This document shows positions 1-6,048 of a stretch of DNA of 6,048 nucleotides, piece by piece (position 1 is the stretch's first letter; each line of letters starts with the position of its first letter). The notes below the pieces were generated by a model. It ran no database searches, was not told the DNA's origin, and saw only the letters and a program-made list of their open reading frames with translations. The stretch comes from Rhodospirillaceae bacterium. GTDB taxonomy: Bacteria > Pseudomonadota > Alphaproteobacteria > Rhodospirillales > Magnetovibrionaceae. The stretch is taken from NCBI GenBank assembly GCA_029883045.1, contig JAOUJU010000117.1, forward strand, positions 1 to 6,048, read 5' to 3'. The translations under genes and the position numbers were made by a program.

Positions 1-755
1 GAAAGTGATTTTACCGATGGCAATCCAGTGCGATCAGAAAAATTAATGTAGGCTTTGTGGCGGTCGCCTAAATAGGCAAGCTCGGCTGAGGTTATGCCAA
101 ATTCCTGCGCTAGGGTTGGGGATTTATCTGAAATTTCATCTGTGACGCGGTCAAACGCACCCTCAACAGAGAGCCCGCCTTCTACGCAAATAACCATAAG
201 ATCAAGGGCATCAGCAAACCCGCTATTGAGGTCCTTTTGTCTCTTTTGTGCGCCGTTCTTAATTATTATAGATGGCAGGTAATAACCAACGGCAAAGGAT
301 GCGGCAACTATAATAGCTTTGGTTGATGTCGGGTGGGGGAAATCCTTCCACAGCACAAACAGAACAAATGCGCTAAGCGCAGGAAGCCCAATTGCCAGCA
401 CAACGCGGGCAAATATATAAATAACAAGCGCATTTTGGTTCCTGTATCCAGCCTGCGCCAAAGATGCCTTGAGGTTTTTTGATGATAAGGCTTCATCCAA
501 TTTGAGGGATGACAAAATCTTTTTCATCAGCTCAACCCTGCCTTGCGATTGACGCTGACGTATTGCCGAACCTTTTTGTGCAAGCCCATCAATTTGAGTG
601 CGCGCAAGATTGGCACGGGTACGGGTAACTAATTTAAATCTGTTTGCCTGCTCCATACCGCTTAGAAACGGAATAGCAATAGCGGCAACAGTTATCAAGG
701 CGCCAAGAGAAGCCATGCCAACAATAATAGTGGGTATAGGAATTCCAAAAAACAC
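1..755 (-). CDS. tadC: TadC, second inner-membrane platform protein of the Tad pilus, 3' end cut off by the window edge
   Basis: The first 251 residues of the TadC platform protein, a T2SSF-domain partner of TadB. The frame has no stop from the GTG at 755 to the window edge, so about 60-80 residues are probably missing (family length, from memory). Hydrophobic segments are seen at about 9-31, 111-136 and 145-166. A basic, Arg/Gln-rich cytoplasmic stretch lies at 39-80, and a LAQAGYRNQNAL motif at 99-110 precedes the second segment. The T2SSF domain starts with SGFADALDLMVICVEGGLSV (178-197). Downstream, ITSAELAYLGDRHKAYINFS (221-240) and DRTGLPSVKSL (241-251) are classic TadC motifs. The GTG start is chosen because a strong Shine-Dalgarno lies 5 nt upstream; the ATG at 716 would remove the first 13 residues and start inside the first membrane segment. 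It begins 2 nt after tadB. Confidence 0.95.
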   Translation of the reverse strand, partial: MFFGIPIPTIIVGMASLGALITVAAIAIPFLSGMEQANRFKLVTRTRANLARTQIDGLAQKGSAIRQRQSQGRVELMKKILSSLKLDEALSSKNLKASLAQAGYRNQNALVIYIFARVVLAIGLPALSAFVLFVLWKDFPHPTSTKAIIVAASFAVGYYLPSIIIKNGAQKRQKDLNSGFADALDLMVICVEGGLSVEGAFDRVTDEISDKSPTLAQEFGITSAELAYLGDRHKAYINFSDRTGLPSVKSL

Positions 756-757
756 TT

Positions 758-1738
758 TTACACCTCGAAGTTAATCATTTTCCACATAACCGCTACACCA
801 AGCGCCATTATACCAAGCGCTATAAAAACAAGGTGTATTCCATCAGTAAAAAGAACATAGACGTAGCCAGGGTTTACCACCGACAGCATTAACAGCACTA
901 AAAAAGGAAGGCTGGCAATAATCATGGCAGATGATTTTGCCTCGGAACTAAGGGCTTGAATCTTATCTTTTAATCGTTTGCGATCGCGCAGAACCTCAGA
1001 AAGGTTTTCCAGCGTTTCCGCAAGGTTGCCGCCTGTTTGGCGTTGTATCTGTAAAACAATCGCAAAAAACTTGAACTCAGCAGTTGGCAGCCGTTTAAGC
1101 GCACGATCAAGAATTTCATCAATGGTCATGCCTAGGCGTTGACCTTCTACAATCATGGTGAATTCTTCACCTAGGGGGCCGGTAAATTCGCGTGAAATAA
1201 TTGCAAGCGTTTCCCCAACTGGCAGACCAGAACGGATGCCACGAACGATAACGTCAATTGCTTCGGCAAAGTGCTTGGTAAAATCTTTCTGCCGACGATT
1301 GGACATTATCTTGAGGAACATTTTTGGCAAACCTATGCCAATAACAATTCCAAATACTGGGGCAATCAATGGGCTTGCGATTCCGGAGATAAGAAAACCC
1401 ATAACCCCTACCGCGCCAATGGCAATACAGATAAACACAAACATGCCAACCTTCATGTTGATGCCAGCCTGCAATAAAGCATTGGATATCTTGTCGCTGA
1501 TGCTCTCTTGTTTTTTTTCAGATCCAACCGATTTAACTTTTTCTTGAATTCTTTTTTGTCTACGCATTTCAGCTTTTGAGGTTAACCCCCCACCAGTAGA
1601 TAGGCTTCCAATTGCATCAATCCGTTTCTTTATTTTCATGCGCGGCCTAGCGACGGTAATGATTACAGTCGCAACTACGCCCAGCAATACGATTGCAAGA
1701 CCAATAATCACAGATAGCATTACAATAGTTTGATCCAT
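758..1738 (-). CDS. tadB: TadB, inner-membrane platform protein of the Tad pilus (T2SSF domain)
   Basis: A 326-residue polytopic inner-membrane protein, paralogous to GspF/PilC, that forms the platform with TadC and couples to the CpaF ATPase. Hydrophobic segments are seen at about 5-29, 98-117, 120-139, 271-290 and 300-319. A basic cytoplasmic linker (31-80) joins the first to the second. The T2SSF domain spans about 157-286, with FAEAIDVIVRGIRSGLPVGE (157-176) and the strongly conserved QTGGNLAETLENLSEVLRDR (234-253). The length and topology match the family. The ATG start has a weak GGG 8 nt upstream (1749-1747) and gives a complete first membrane segment. It lies 20 nt after cpaF, and its stop is 2 nt before the tadC GTG. 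A run of eight A residues on the sense strand (1518-1511, codons 74-76) is a possible slippage site but is in frame for an intact protein. Confidence 0.96.
   Translation of the reverse strand: MDQTIVMLSVIIGLAIVLLGVVATVIITVARPRMKIKKRIDAIGSLSTGGGLTSKAEMRRQKRIQEKVKSVGSEKKQESISDKISNALLQAGINMKVGMFVFICIAIGAVGVMGFLISGIASPLIAPVFGIVIGIGLPKMFLKIMSNRRQKDFTKHFAEAIDVIVRGIRSGLPVGETLAIISREFTGPLGEEFTMIVEGQRLGMTIDEILDRALKRLPTAEFKFFAIVLQIQRQTGGNLAETLENLSEVLRDRKRLKDKIQALSSEAKSSAMIIASLPFLVLLMLSVVNPGYVYVLFTDGIHLVFIALGIMALGVAVMWKMINFEV
761..766 (-). promoter_or_regulatory. Ribosome binding site of tadC inside the end of tadB
   Basis: A GAGGTG on the minus strand, made by the last two sense codons of tadB (Glu-Val), ends 5 nt before the GTG at 755-753. 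It supports the GTG start of tadC over the ATG at 716 and implies translational coupling of tadB and tadC. Confidence 0.8.
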
Positions 1739-1758
1739 TGTTTTTACCCGTTTAAAAA

Positions 1759-3255
1759 TTAACCGTTCTGTTGCAGCGCTTCGGCAAGTTTACGTTCAAG
1801 GCCGTAATATTTTGCCTTTTCCCAAAATGTTGGCCGCAGACCAGAAAATTTATGCCGACCAACAATTTTTCCATTGGCGTCTTCGCCTTCTATTTCATAA
1901 ACGCATAGGTCCTGAAGGGTTATTATTTCACCCTCCATGCCAACCACTTCGGTTAGATGGGTAATTTTACGCGACCCATCGCGAAGACGTGACGCCTGAA
2001 CAATAATGTTGACGGCACCAGAAATTTGTTCGCGCATGGCACGCGATGGAAGGTTGTACCCGCCCATCATAATCATGTTTTCAACACGCGAAATTGCTTC
2101 GCGCGGGTTATTGGCGTGAATGGTTCCCATAGAACCGTCATGGCCGGTATTCATTGCTTGCAATAAATCGAACGCTTCGGGGCCACGAACCTCACCAACG
2201 ATTATGCGTTCAGGACGCATACGCAGGCAGTTTTTAACTAAATCGCGCATTGATATTTCACCCTTACCCTCAAGGTTAGGGGGGCGGGTTTCTAGGCGGA
2301 CAACATGCGGCTGTTGTAATTGTAATTCGGCTGAATCTTCGCACGTAATAATGCGTTCAGCTGGATCAATGTGACCAGTCATGCAATTAAGCAGCGTTGT
2401 TTTGCCAGAACCTGTACCGCCGGAAATAAGCGTATTTAATCTAATTTCTGATACAACTTCCATTACAGTTTTCAGTTCCGGGGTGATGGAACCAAACTGA
2501 AGAAGGTTTTCCAGTGTAAGTTTATCTTTTTTAAATTTACGAATTGTAAGGGCCGTGCCGTCGATAGCAAGCGGTGGGGCAATAACATTAACACGCGAAC
2601 CATCGGCGAGCCTAGCGTCGCATATGGGGCTGGCTTCATCAACGCGCCTGCCAACAGCAGACACAATGCGTTGGCATATGTTCATCAGTTGCGCTTGATC
2701 GCGAAATTTAATGGGTGTTTTTTCCATTTTACCGTTAACTTCGATATACACAACGTCAGGGCCATTGACCATCAAGTCAGCGATATCGTCACGGGCAAGC
2801 AGGGGTTCAATTGGGCCAAGACCAAGAACATCGTTGCAAATGTCTTCGATTACCAGCTGTTGTTCTTGCATGCTAAGAACAAGTCCGCGCATTGAGATGA
2901 TTTCACTGACCATGTCATTGATTTCATCGCGCACCTGTTCAGGCGTTAGCGCGCTAAGTTCAGAAAGATCAACTGCCTCCATAAGGTCGTTAAAAACGTT
3001 GACCTTTATTTCGTCTAGCTTTTCCTTTTTTTCACTGCTTACGGGCTTTATGCCTTGCGCAGAATCATCACTTAGTGTGGCTGCGGGCTTTTTTGGCGCC
3101 GCAGGTTTTTCTTTGGGGGCGCTTGTTGTTTTGGCTGGTTGTGCAGGTTCACTGGCTGGTATTGGTTTAGGCTTGGGTACATTTGCCCCACCGCCAGAAC
3201 CGAAAGATTTCGGTGCCGCGCTGCCTGATTTAGATGTGCCGCGTTTGCCAAACAT
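1759..3255 (-). CDS. cpaF: CpaF/TadA-family secretion ATPase (type II/IV secretion ATPase) of the Tad pilus
   Basis: A 498-residue cytoplasmic hexameric ATPase that powers Flp pilus assembly, and in this family probably retraction too. Residues 1-75 are a low-complexity Gly/Pro/Ala/Lys-rich leader, probably disordered. The N-terminal domain follows, with LGLGPIEPLLARDDIADLMV at about 144-163 and YIEVNGKMEKT near 170-180. The C-terminal RecA-like domain shows every nucleotide motif: Walker A GGTGSGKTT (279-287, Lys285), Asp box IITCEDSAEL (302-311, Glu306/Asp307), Walker B ERIIVGEVRG (349-358, Glu355) and His box GHDGSMGTIHANNP (371-384, His372 and His380). All key residues are intact, so the enzyme should be active. 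The length is typical for CpaF. The ATG at 3255 is the only suitable start, although its Shine-Dalgarno is unusually distant. It lies 47 nt after cpaE and 20 nt before tadB, the platform gene it should act on. Confidence 0.97.
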   Translation of the reverse strand: MFGKRGTSKSGSAAPKSFGSGGGANVPKPKPIPASEPAQPAKTTSAPKEKPAAPKKPAATLSDDSAQGIKPVSSEKKEKLDEIKVNVFNDLMEAVDLSELSALTPEQVRDEINDMVSEIISMRGLVLSMQEQQLVIEDICNDVLGLGPIEPLLARDDIADLMVNGPDVVYIEVNGKMEKTPIKFRDQAQLMNICQRIVSAVGRRVDEASPICDARLADGSRVNVIAPPLAIDGTALTIRKFKKDKLTLENLLQFGSITPELKTVMEVVSEIRLNTLISGGTGSGKTTLLNCMTGHIDPAERIITCEDSAELQLQQPHVVRLETRPPNLEGKGEISMRDLVKNCLRMRPERIIVGEVRGPEAFDLLQAMNTGHDGSMGTIHANNPREAISRVENMIMMGGYNLPSRAMREQISGAVNIIVQASRLRDGSRKITHLTEVVGMEGEIITLQDLCVYEIEGEDANGKIVGRHKFSGLRPTFWEKAKYYGLERKLAEALQQNG

Positions 3256-3269
3256 TATTAAAACTTTTA

Positions 3270-3275
3270 CCCTCT
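3270..3275 (-). promoter_or_regulatory. Distant ribosome binding site candidate of cpaF
   Basis: An AGAGGG on the minus strand is the only purine-rich match ahead of the cpaF ATG at 3255, but the spacing is 14 nt, longer than the usual 5-10. No alternative in-frame ATG, GTG or TTG lies between it and the ATG. Translation may therefore be weak at this start, or an RNA fold may shorten the effective distance. Confidence 0.4.
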
Positions 3276-3302
3276 AGACGATGTAATGCATTTTGATACT
3301 TA

Positions 3303-4505
3303 TTATTTTTTCTTAAAAATAAATCCAAGAAGACCACCTTTTTCCTTGGCTTTTCCTATACCCTTGGAGGCCTCTTTTTTAGATTCTCCACTAACAATTT
3401 GCGCAAGATTACTGATAGCGGAGCCTGCCTTGGATCGTGGGCTTATGGGCTCACCGTTGCTCATTGCAGCCGAAAATGTATCAGGATCGTATGGAATTGA
3501 TATGCTTGGGGCTAGGGCAAATACTTCACGAAATTCTTTATCCTTAATTTCACCTTTTTTGATTTGACCTAGGCGATTTAGAACAACGCGAATTGGTGCG
3601 TCGGTCCCACGATGAGGGGATAAAAATTCAATAATATTTTTGCCATCACGAAGGTTATAAAGGTCTGGTGTGCCAACCAGCACGGTTTCATCCGCATCAA
3701 CCAATACATCTTGGACCCAGTTATTCCATACATGGGGCAGATCAAGCACAACATAAGATGCCATCTGTTTAACCATGTTAATAAGCGGCTCCAAATTAAG
3801 TATGGAAATTTCCATCCCGGTACTAAGTGACCCGGGGGATGCTAGCAAGGAAACATTGTCTGTGCATTTTTCCAAGAAACGGTTCAAAAGAACCTCATCC
3901 AAACTTCCCGCCTGTGCCAAAGCATCAACTATTGTGTTTTGTGGCTGAATGTTAAAATTAAGGGCACCGGTTCCGTAATTTATATCAAGATCGACAACGA
4001 TAACGTCTTCCTTGGTCAAGTCTGCCAGTTCGGTGGCCATGTTATGGGCAATTACGCTGCTGCCAACGCCGCCCCTGATTCCAGCAACCGCAATTACCCT
4101 GCATTTTTCTGACTGATATTTGTCAACAAACGCATCCATTATTGCCGCTTTGAGTTCTTCATCGCTTGGAACACCAACAAAATATTGACTTATTCCTTGG
4201 TCGATAAGGGTCTTGAACAAGTTTACATCGTTTTGTTTTCCAATGATTATCACCCGCGTTCCAGGTGAGCACACGTCAGCAAGGGCACCCAGTTCTTCAA
4301 ACAGGGCATCGTCTAGCGCCGTAGTTTCGACTATCAATAAATCGGGCGTAGCATTAGTCCCAAGATATTCAATAGCTCCTCTTGATCCACCTTCGTGAAC
4401 CGCCATGGTAGAGCGTAGGAATAAACGATCCCCTTTAAGGGATTCAACTAAGCTTCCAAGCTCAGGAGAAAGAGCAAAAGCACCAATATTAATTCTGAGG
4501 ATCAA
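3303..4505 (-). CDS. cpaE: CpaE/TadZ pilus localisation protein: receiver-like domain plus ParA/MinD-type ATPase
   Basis: A 400-residue cytoplasmic protein that in this family positions the Tad pilus machine, often at a cell pole. Residues about 1-125 form a response-regulator-like domain. PDLLIVETTAL (54-64) lies where a receiver would carry its phosphorylated Asp, but Glu60 is there instead, so phosphorylation is unlikely. Residues about 135-370 are a MinD/ParA-like ATPase. Its deviant Walker A is RGGVGSS (144-150), with Arg in place of the signature first Lys and Ser in place of the second. DLD follows at 172-174 and the Walker B-like VVLDLP at 252-257. Substitution in Walker A is common in TadZ/CpaE. 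The tail (376-400) is Lys-rich and ends GLLGFIFKKK, resembling a MinD membrane-targeting helix (inference). The gene starts with TTG, supported by a strong Shine-Dalgarno and an in-frame stop just upstream. It lies 64 nt after cpaD and 47 nt before cpaF. Confidence 0.94.
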   Translation of the reverse strand: MILRINIGAFALSPELGSLVESLKGDRLFLRSTMAVHEGGSRGAIEYLGTNATPDLLIVETTALDDALFEELGALADVCSPGTRVIIIGKQNDVNLFKTLIDQGISQYFVGVPSDEELKAAIMDAFVDKYQSEKCRVIAVAGIRGGVGSSVIAHNMATELADLTKEDVIVVDLDINYGTGALNFNIQPQNTIVDALAQAGSLDEVLLNRFLEKCTDNVSLLASPGSLSTGMEISILNLEPLINMVKQMASYVVLDLPHVWNNWVQDVLVDADETVLVGTPDLYNLRDGKNIIEFLSPHRGTDAPIRVVLNRLGQIKKGEIKDKEFREVFALAPSISIPYDPDTFSAAMSNGEPISPRSKAGSAISNLAQIVSGESKKEASKGIGKAKEKGGLLGFIFKKK

Positions 4506-4510
4506 GCGAG

Positions 4511-4516
4511 CCTCCC
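4511..4516 (-). promoter_or_regulatory. Ribosome binding site that fixes the TTG start of cpaE
   Basis: A GGGAGG on the minus strand ends 5 nt before the TTG at 4505-4503. It is one of the strongest Shine-Dalgarno matches in the window. An in-frame TAG at 4520-4518, five codons upstream of the TTG, leaves no ATG or GTG alternative ahead of it. Confidence 0.85.
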
Positions 4517-4542
4517 ACTAAAATTTAAACCGTTAAAACTAG

Positions 4543-4560
4543 TAATGAATAATTTCATTA
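4543..4560. repeat. 18-nt palindrome between cpaD and cpaE
   Basis: TAATGAA - TAAT - TTCATTA is a perfect inverted repeat with 7-bp arms and a 4-nt loop in the 64-nt gap after the cpaD stop. The arms are AT-rich and no clean T-run follows on the transcribed strand, so it does not look like an intrinsic terminator. It could be an operator half-site pair, an mRNA hairpin affecting processing between cpaD and cpaE, or chance in AT-rich spacer DNA. Confidence 0.5.
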
Positions 4561-4569
4561 GCGTATTTC

Positions 4570-5196
4570 TCATTGGGCAGCTGCCGGGGCGGCTGGGGCG
4601 CTATACGTTCTTATGGCGGCATCGCTTCTGGGTGCGCTTCCGCCGCTTATTGGCTGTGATTCTATCAAGTCGCCCGGGTCAGTAACCGTAAGCCCCATGT
4701 TGCGCCTAGTGGCACAGCCATAATTATCATAAGGCAGGTTTGATGGGTTAAACGATGTGTTGTCGGACCAATCCAAACCGCACTCAGGAACAATAGCTGC
4801 ATTTGCGGTAAAGCTTAAAATTGCATTGGGGGCAGGGGTCGCGCTATCGCTAATAAATATCATTTCACCAGGCATAATGCCATTGGCTGATAAAACATTT
4901 TCTGCGTGTTCTTGACTAACGCTTTCAACAGTAATATGGGTGCGCCCCCGCTGAACATAATCGCGCAAGAACATTTTAAACCTGCGTCCATCTTCGCGGT
5001 TTAATGCGGTTCCATTTTCTGGAAGTGAAATTGTGATGCTTACTTGTTCGCGGGTTACCTGAATTGGATATGTTTCATTAACATTTCCTGTTTCAGATAC
5101 TTTGGTTTCGGCACAACCCGCTAGTGATGCAGCAACTGCACCAACAACAGCCAAAAAGCGAATAGACGATACGAATGTTTTGTTTGTTAATGTCAT
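4570..5196 (-). CDS. cpaD: CpaD-family Tad pilus assembly lipoprotein
   Basis: A 208-residue outer-membrane lipoprotein that in this family works with the CpaC secretin. The N-terminus is a lipoprotein signal: basic/polar residues 1-13, hydrophobic stretch 14-26, and lipobox LAGC with Cys28 as the expected lipidation site. Ala29 follows, so there is no Asp inner-membrane retention signal at +2. The family core is visible: SITISLPENGTALNREDGRR at about 53-72, a central region with HITVES, and the C-terminal YGCATRRNMGLTVTDPGDL at about 159-177, which is the diagnostic CpaD motif. Cys139 and Cys161 could form a periplasmic disulfide (inference). The last ten residues are Ala/Pro-rich. The ATG start is supported by a GGAG 9 nt upstream and by the complete signal peptide. 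It sits 6 nt after cpaC and 64 nt before cpaE. The family call is secure; the exact molecular role of CpaD is less well defined. Confidence 0.93.
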   Translation of the reverse strand: MTLTNKTFVSSIRFLAVVGAVAASLAGCAETKVSETGNVNETYPIQVTREQVSITISLPENGTALNREDGRRFKMFLRDYVQRGRTHITVESVSQEHAENVLSANGIMPGEMIFISDSATPAPNAILSFTANAAIVPECGLDWSDNTSFNPSNLPYDNYGCATRRNMGLTVTDPGDLIESQPISGGSAPRSDAAIRTYSAPAAPAAAQ

Positions 5197-5202
5197 TTTC
5201 GC

Positions 5203-6048
5203 TTACTCCATAATGTAGCCGTAAGGCCCCGCCAGCGGGGTAGCGTAGGGCGGCAATTCCTTGTTGGTGTAAGTTTTATGCAAACGACCAAGAAGGAAAA
5301 AATCTATATCCGAAGCTGGGGCAAAACCATCAGTCGGCAAAGCTAACCTAGCTGTGTTGCTAACCGGTTTAGCAAGATATGCTGTCATGGTAATGACCAG
5401 CTCAGTTTCATTGCTGATAAAAGTATCGCTTCTGAAAAGCGCGCCAAGTATGGGCAGGTCTTTTAATCCGGGAACACCGTTTATGGTATTTGAAACATCA
5501 TTTTGGATAAGGCCGGCAATAAACAGCGTTCCACCACTTGGCAGGTCAACCGTGGTGGATGTGGTTTTTTCCTTAAGTGCCGGAACTTCATTAATTTTTG
5601 GCACAGAACCGTCTATTTCGCTAACGGTGGTTGTTACAACCAGATTGATGTTGCCTTTATCTAAAACAACTGGGGTAAAATCAAGCCCGATACCGTAAGG
5701 AATCATCCTTACCGCAACAACCCCATTGGCCAATTCTGGCACAGGTATTGAACCGCCAGCACGAAACGAAGCAGATTGCCCCGATTGCGCGGTTAGGGTT
5801 GGTTCGGCAAGTGTTTTGGCTAGACCTTGTTTTTCAAGGGCTTCAAAGGTGATGGGGCCAAATCCGCCCAAGCCAGTATTTATTAGGCCGTTGTTGAGAA
5901 ATGCATTTGGAATTGCAGCGCTTGTGGTGGAAAAACTAATTCCACGACTGCCAGGAGCGCCCAGCCCGTTAATTCCAAGGTTAACCCCAAGCTGCTTAAG
6001 TGCTGTTCGTTTTATTTCAGCGATGCGCACCTGCATAATAACCTGCTG
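5203..6048 (-). CDS. cpaC: CpaC/RcpA-family secretin of the Tad pilus, 5' end cut off by the window edge
   Basis: This is the C-terminal 281 residues of the outer-membrane secretin through which the Flp pilus exits. The frame is open to the window edge. The internal ATG at 6036 is not the true start, because QQVI precedes it in frame and the QQVI-MQVRIAEIKRTALKQLG segment is the usual entry into the secretin core of this family. Numbering visible residues from the edge: LAKTLAEPTLTAQSGQSASF at about 76-95, the GGSIPVPE segment at 98-105, and the secretin signature VPGLKDLPILGALFRS at 192-207, followed by ETELVITMTAYLAKPV at 214-229. The C-terminal tail has PTDGFAPASD (238-247) and FLLGRLH, as in other alphaproteobacterial CpaC proteins. 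The signal peptide and BON/N-domains would lie upstream, outside the window. The stop is 6 nt before the cpaD start, which suggests co-transcription. The family call is very secure; only the N-terminus is unknown. Confidence 0.96.
   Translation of the reverse strand, partial: QQVIMQVRIAEIKRTALKQLGVNLGINGLGAPGSRGISFSTTSAAIPNAFLNNGLINTGLGGFGPITFEALEKQGLAKTLAEPTLTAQSGQSASFRAGGSIPVPELANGVVAVRMIPYGIGLDFTPVVLDKGNINLVVTTTVSEIDGSVPKINEVPALKEKTTSTTVDLPSGGTLFIAGLIQNDVSNTINGVPGLKDLPILGALFRSDTFISNETELVITMTAYLAKPVSNTARLALPTDGFAPASDIDFFLLGRLHKTYTNKELPPYATPLAGPYGYIME
5206..5209 (-). promoter_or_regulatory. Ribosome binding site of cpaD
   Basis: A GGAG on the minus strand lies 9 nt before the ATG at 5196. 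It overlaps the last codons of cpaC, just before the TAA at 5205-5203. This placement suggests that cpaD translation is coupled to termination on cpaC. Confidence 0.7.

Noticed and set aside
308..496. A 62-codon minus-strand frame in the tadC region, which could suggest that tadC is broken.
   Set aside because: Reading the whole region by hand gives one uninterrupted frame from the GTG at 755 to the window edge with TadC motifs throughout. The 62-codon frame is out of register with it.
1155..1547. A 130-codon plus-strand frame opposite tadB, and smaller plus-strand frames opposite cpaC, cpaE and tadC.
   Set aside because: Each lies wholly inside a recognised minus-strand gene and shows no recognisable motif or convincing ribosome binding site.
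2711..3277. A 188-codon open frame on the plus strand opposite the 5' half of cpaF.
   Set aside because: It is antisense to a fully conserved ATPase gene, its translation is Ser/Arg/Thr-rich without domain-like features, and its Gly/Ala-rich end mirrors the low-complexity CpaF leader. It is a shadow frame.
3256..3302. Possible terminator or promoter in the 47-nt gap between cpaE and cpaF.
   Set aside because: No GC-rich hairpin followed by a T-run, and no credible -35/-10 pair. The gap carries only the distant cpaF ribosome binding site.
4521..4536. TTAA-CGGT-TTAA in the cpaD-cpaE gap as a CtrA binding site.
   Set aside because: The CtrA consensus needs a 7-nt spacer between the TTAA boxes. 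Here the spacer is 4 nt, and AT-rich spacer DNA gives such pairs by chance.

Overview
The window holds a six-gene block of a Tad/Flp type IVc pilus assembly locus. All genes are on the minus strand, so the operon reads from position 6048 down to position 1. In transcription order they are: cpaC (outer-membrane secretin, 5' part cut off by the window edge), cpaD (outer-membrane lipoprotein), cpaE (TadZ-like localisation ATPase), cpaF (TadA-like secretion ATPase), tadB and tadC (inner-membrane platform proteins). The 3' end of tadC is cut off by the window edge. The order cpaC-D-E-F-tadB-tadC is the one typical of alphaproteobacterial cpa/tad loci. CpaD in particular, with its GCAT...DPGDL motif, is an alphaproteobacterial family. 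Base composition looks moderate (mid-40s % GC by eye, not counted), lower than in Caulobacter or Rhizobium, which would fit a marine or uncultured alphaproteobacterium. The species cannot be named from this window.

Layout: cpaC fragment 5203-6048; 6-nt gap; cpaD 4570-5196; 64-nt gap containing a 7-bp-arm palindrome; cpaE 3303-4505 with a TTG start; 47-nt gap; cpaF 1759-3255; 20-nt gap; tadB 758-1738; 2-nt gap; tadC from a GTG at 755 to beyond position 1. No stretch over 300 bases lacks a gene. I see no tRNA, rRNA, mobile element, CRISPR array or convincing intrinsic terminator. The promoter is presumably upstream of position 6048.

How the parts work together, from family knowledge: CpaF hydrolyses ATP in the cytoplasm and drives the TadB/TadC platform, which extracts Flp pilin from the inner membrane and adds it to the pilus. 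The pilus leaves through the CpaC secretin, which CpaD supports. CpaE places the machine in the cell, often at a pole. The Flp pilin, prepilin peptidase (CpaA/TadV), CpaB/RcpC and the tadD/E/F/G genes are not in the window and probably lie beyond its edges.

This is an ordinary, intact pilus locus and I found no new system. The points most worth a second look are the two non-ATG starts (cpaE, tadC), the CpaE sequence peculiarities (degenerate receiver domain, altered Walker A, MinD-like basic/hydrophobic tail), the palindrome between cpaD and cpaE, and an A8 run inside tadB.
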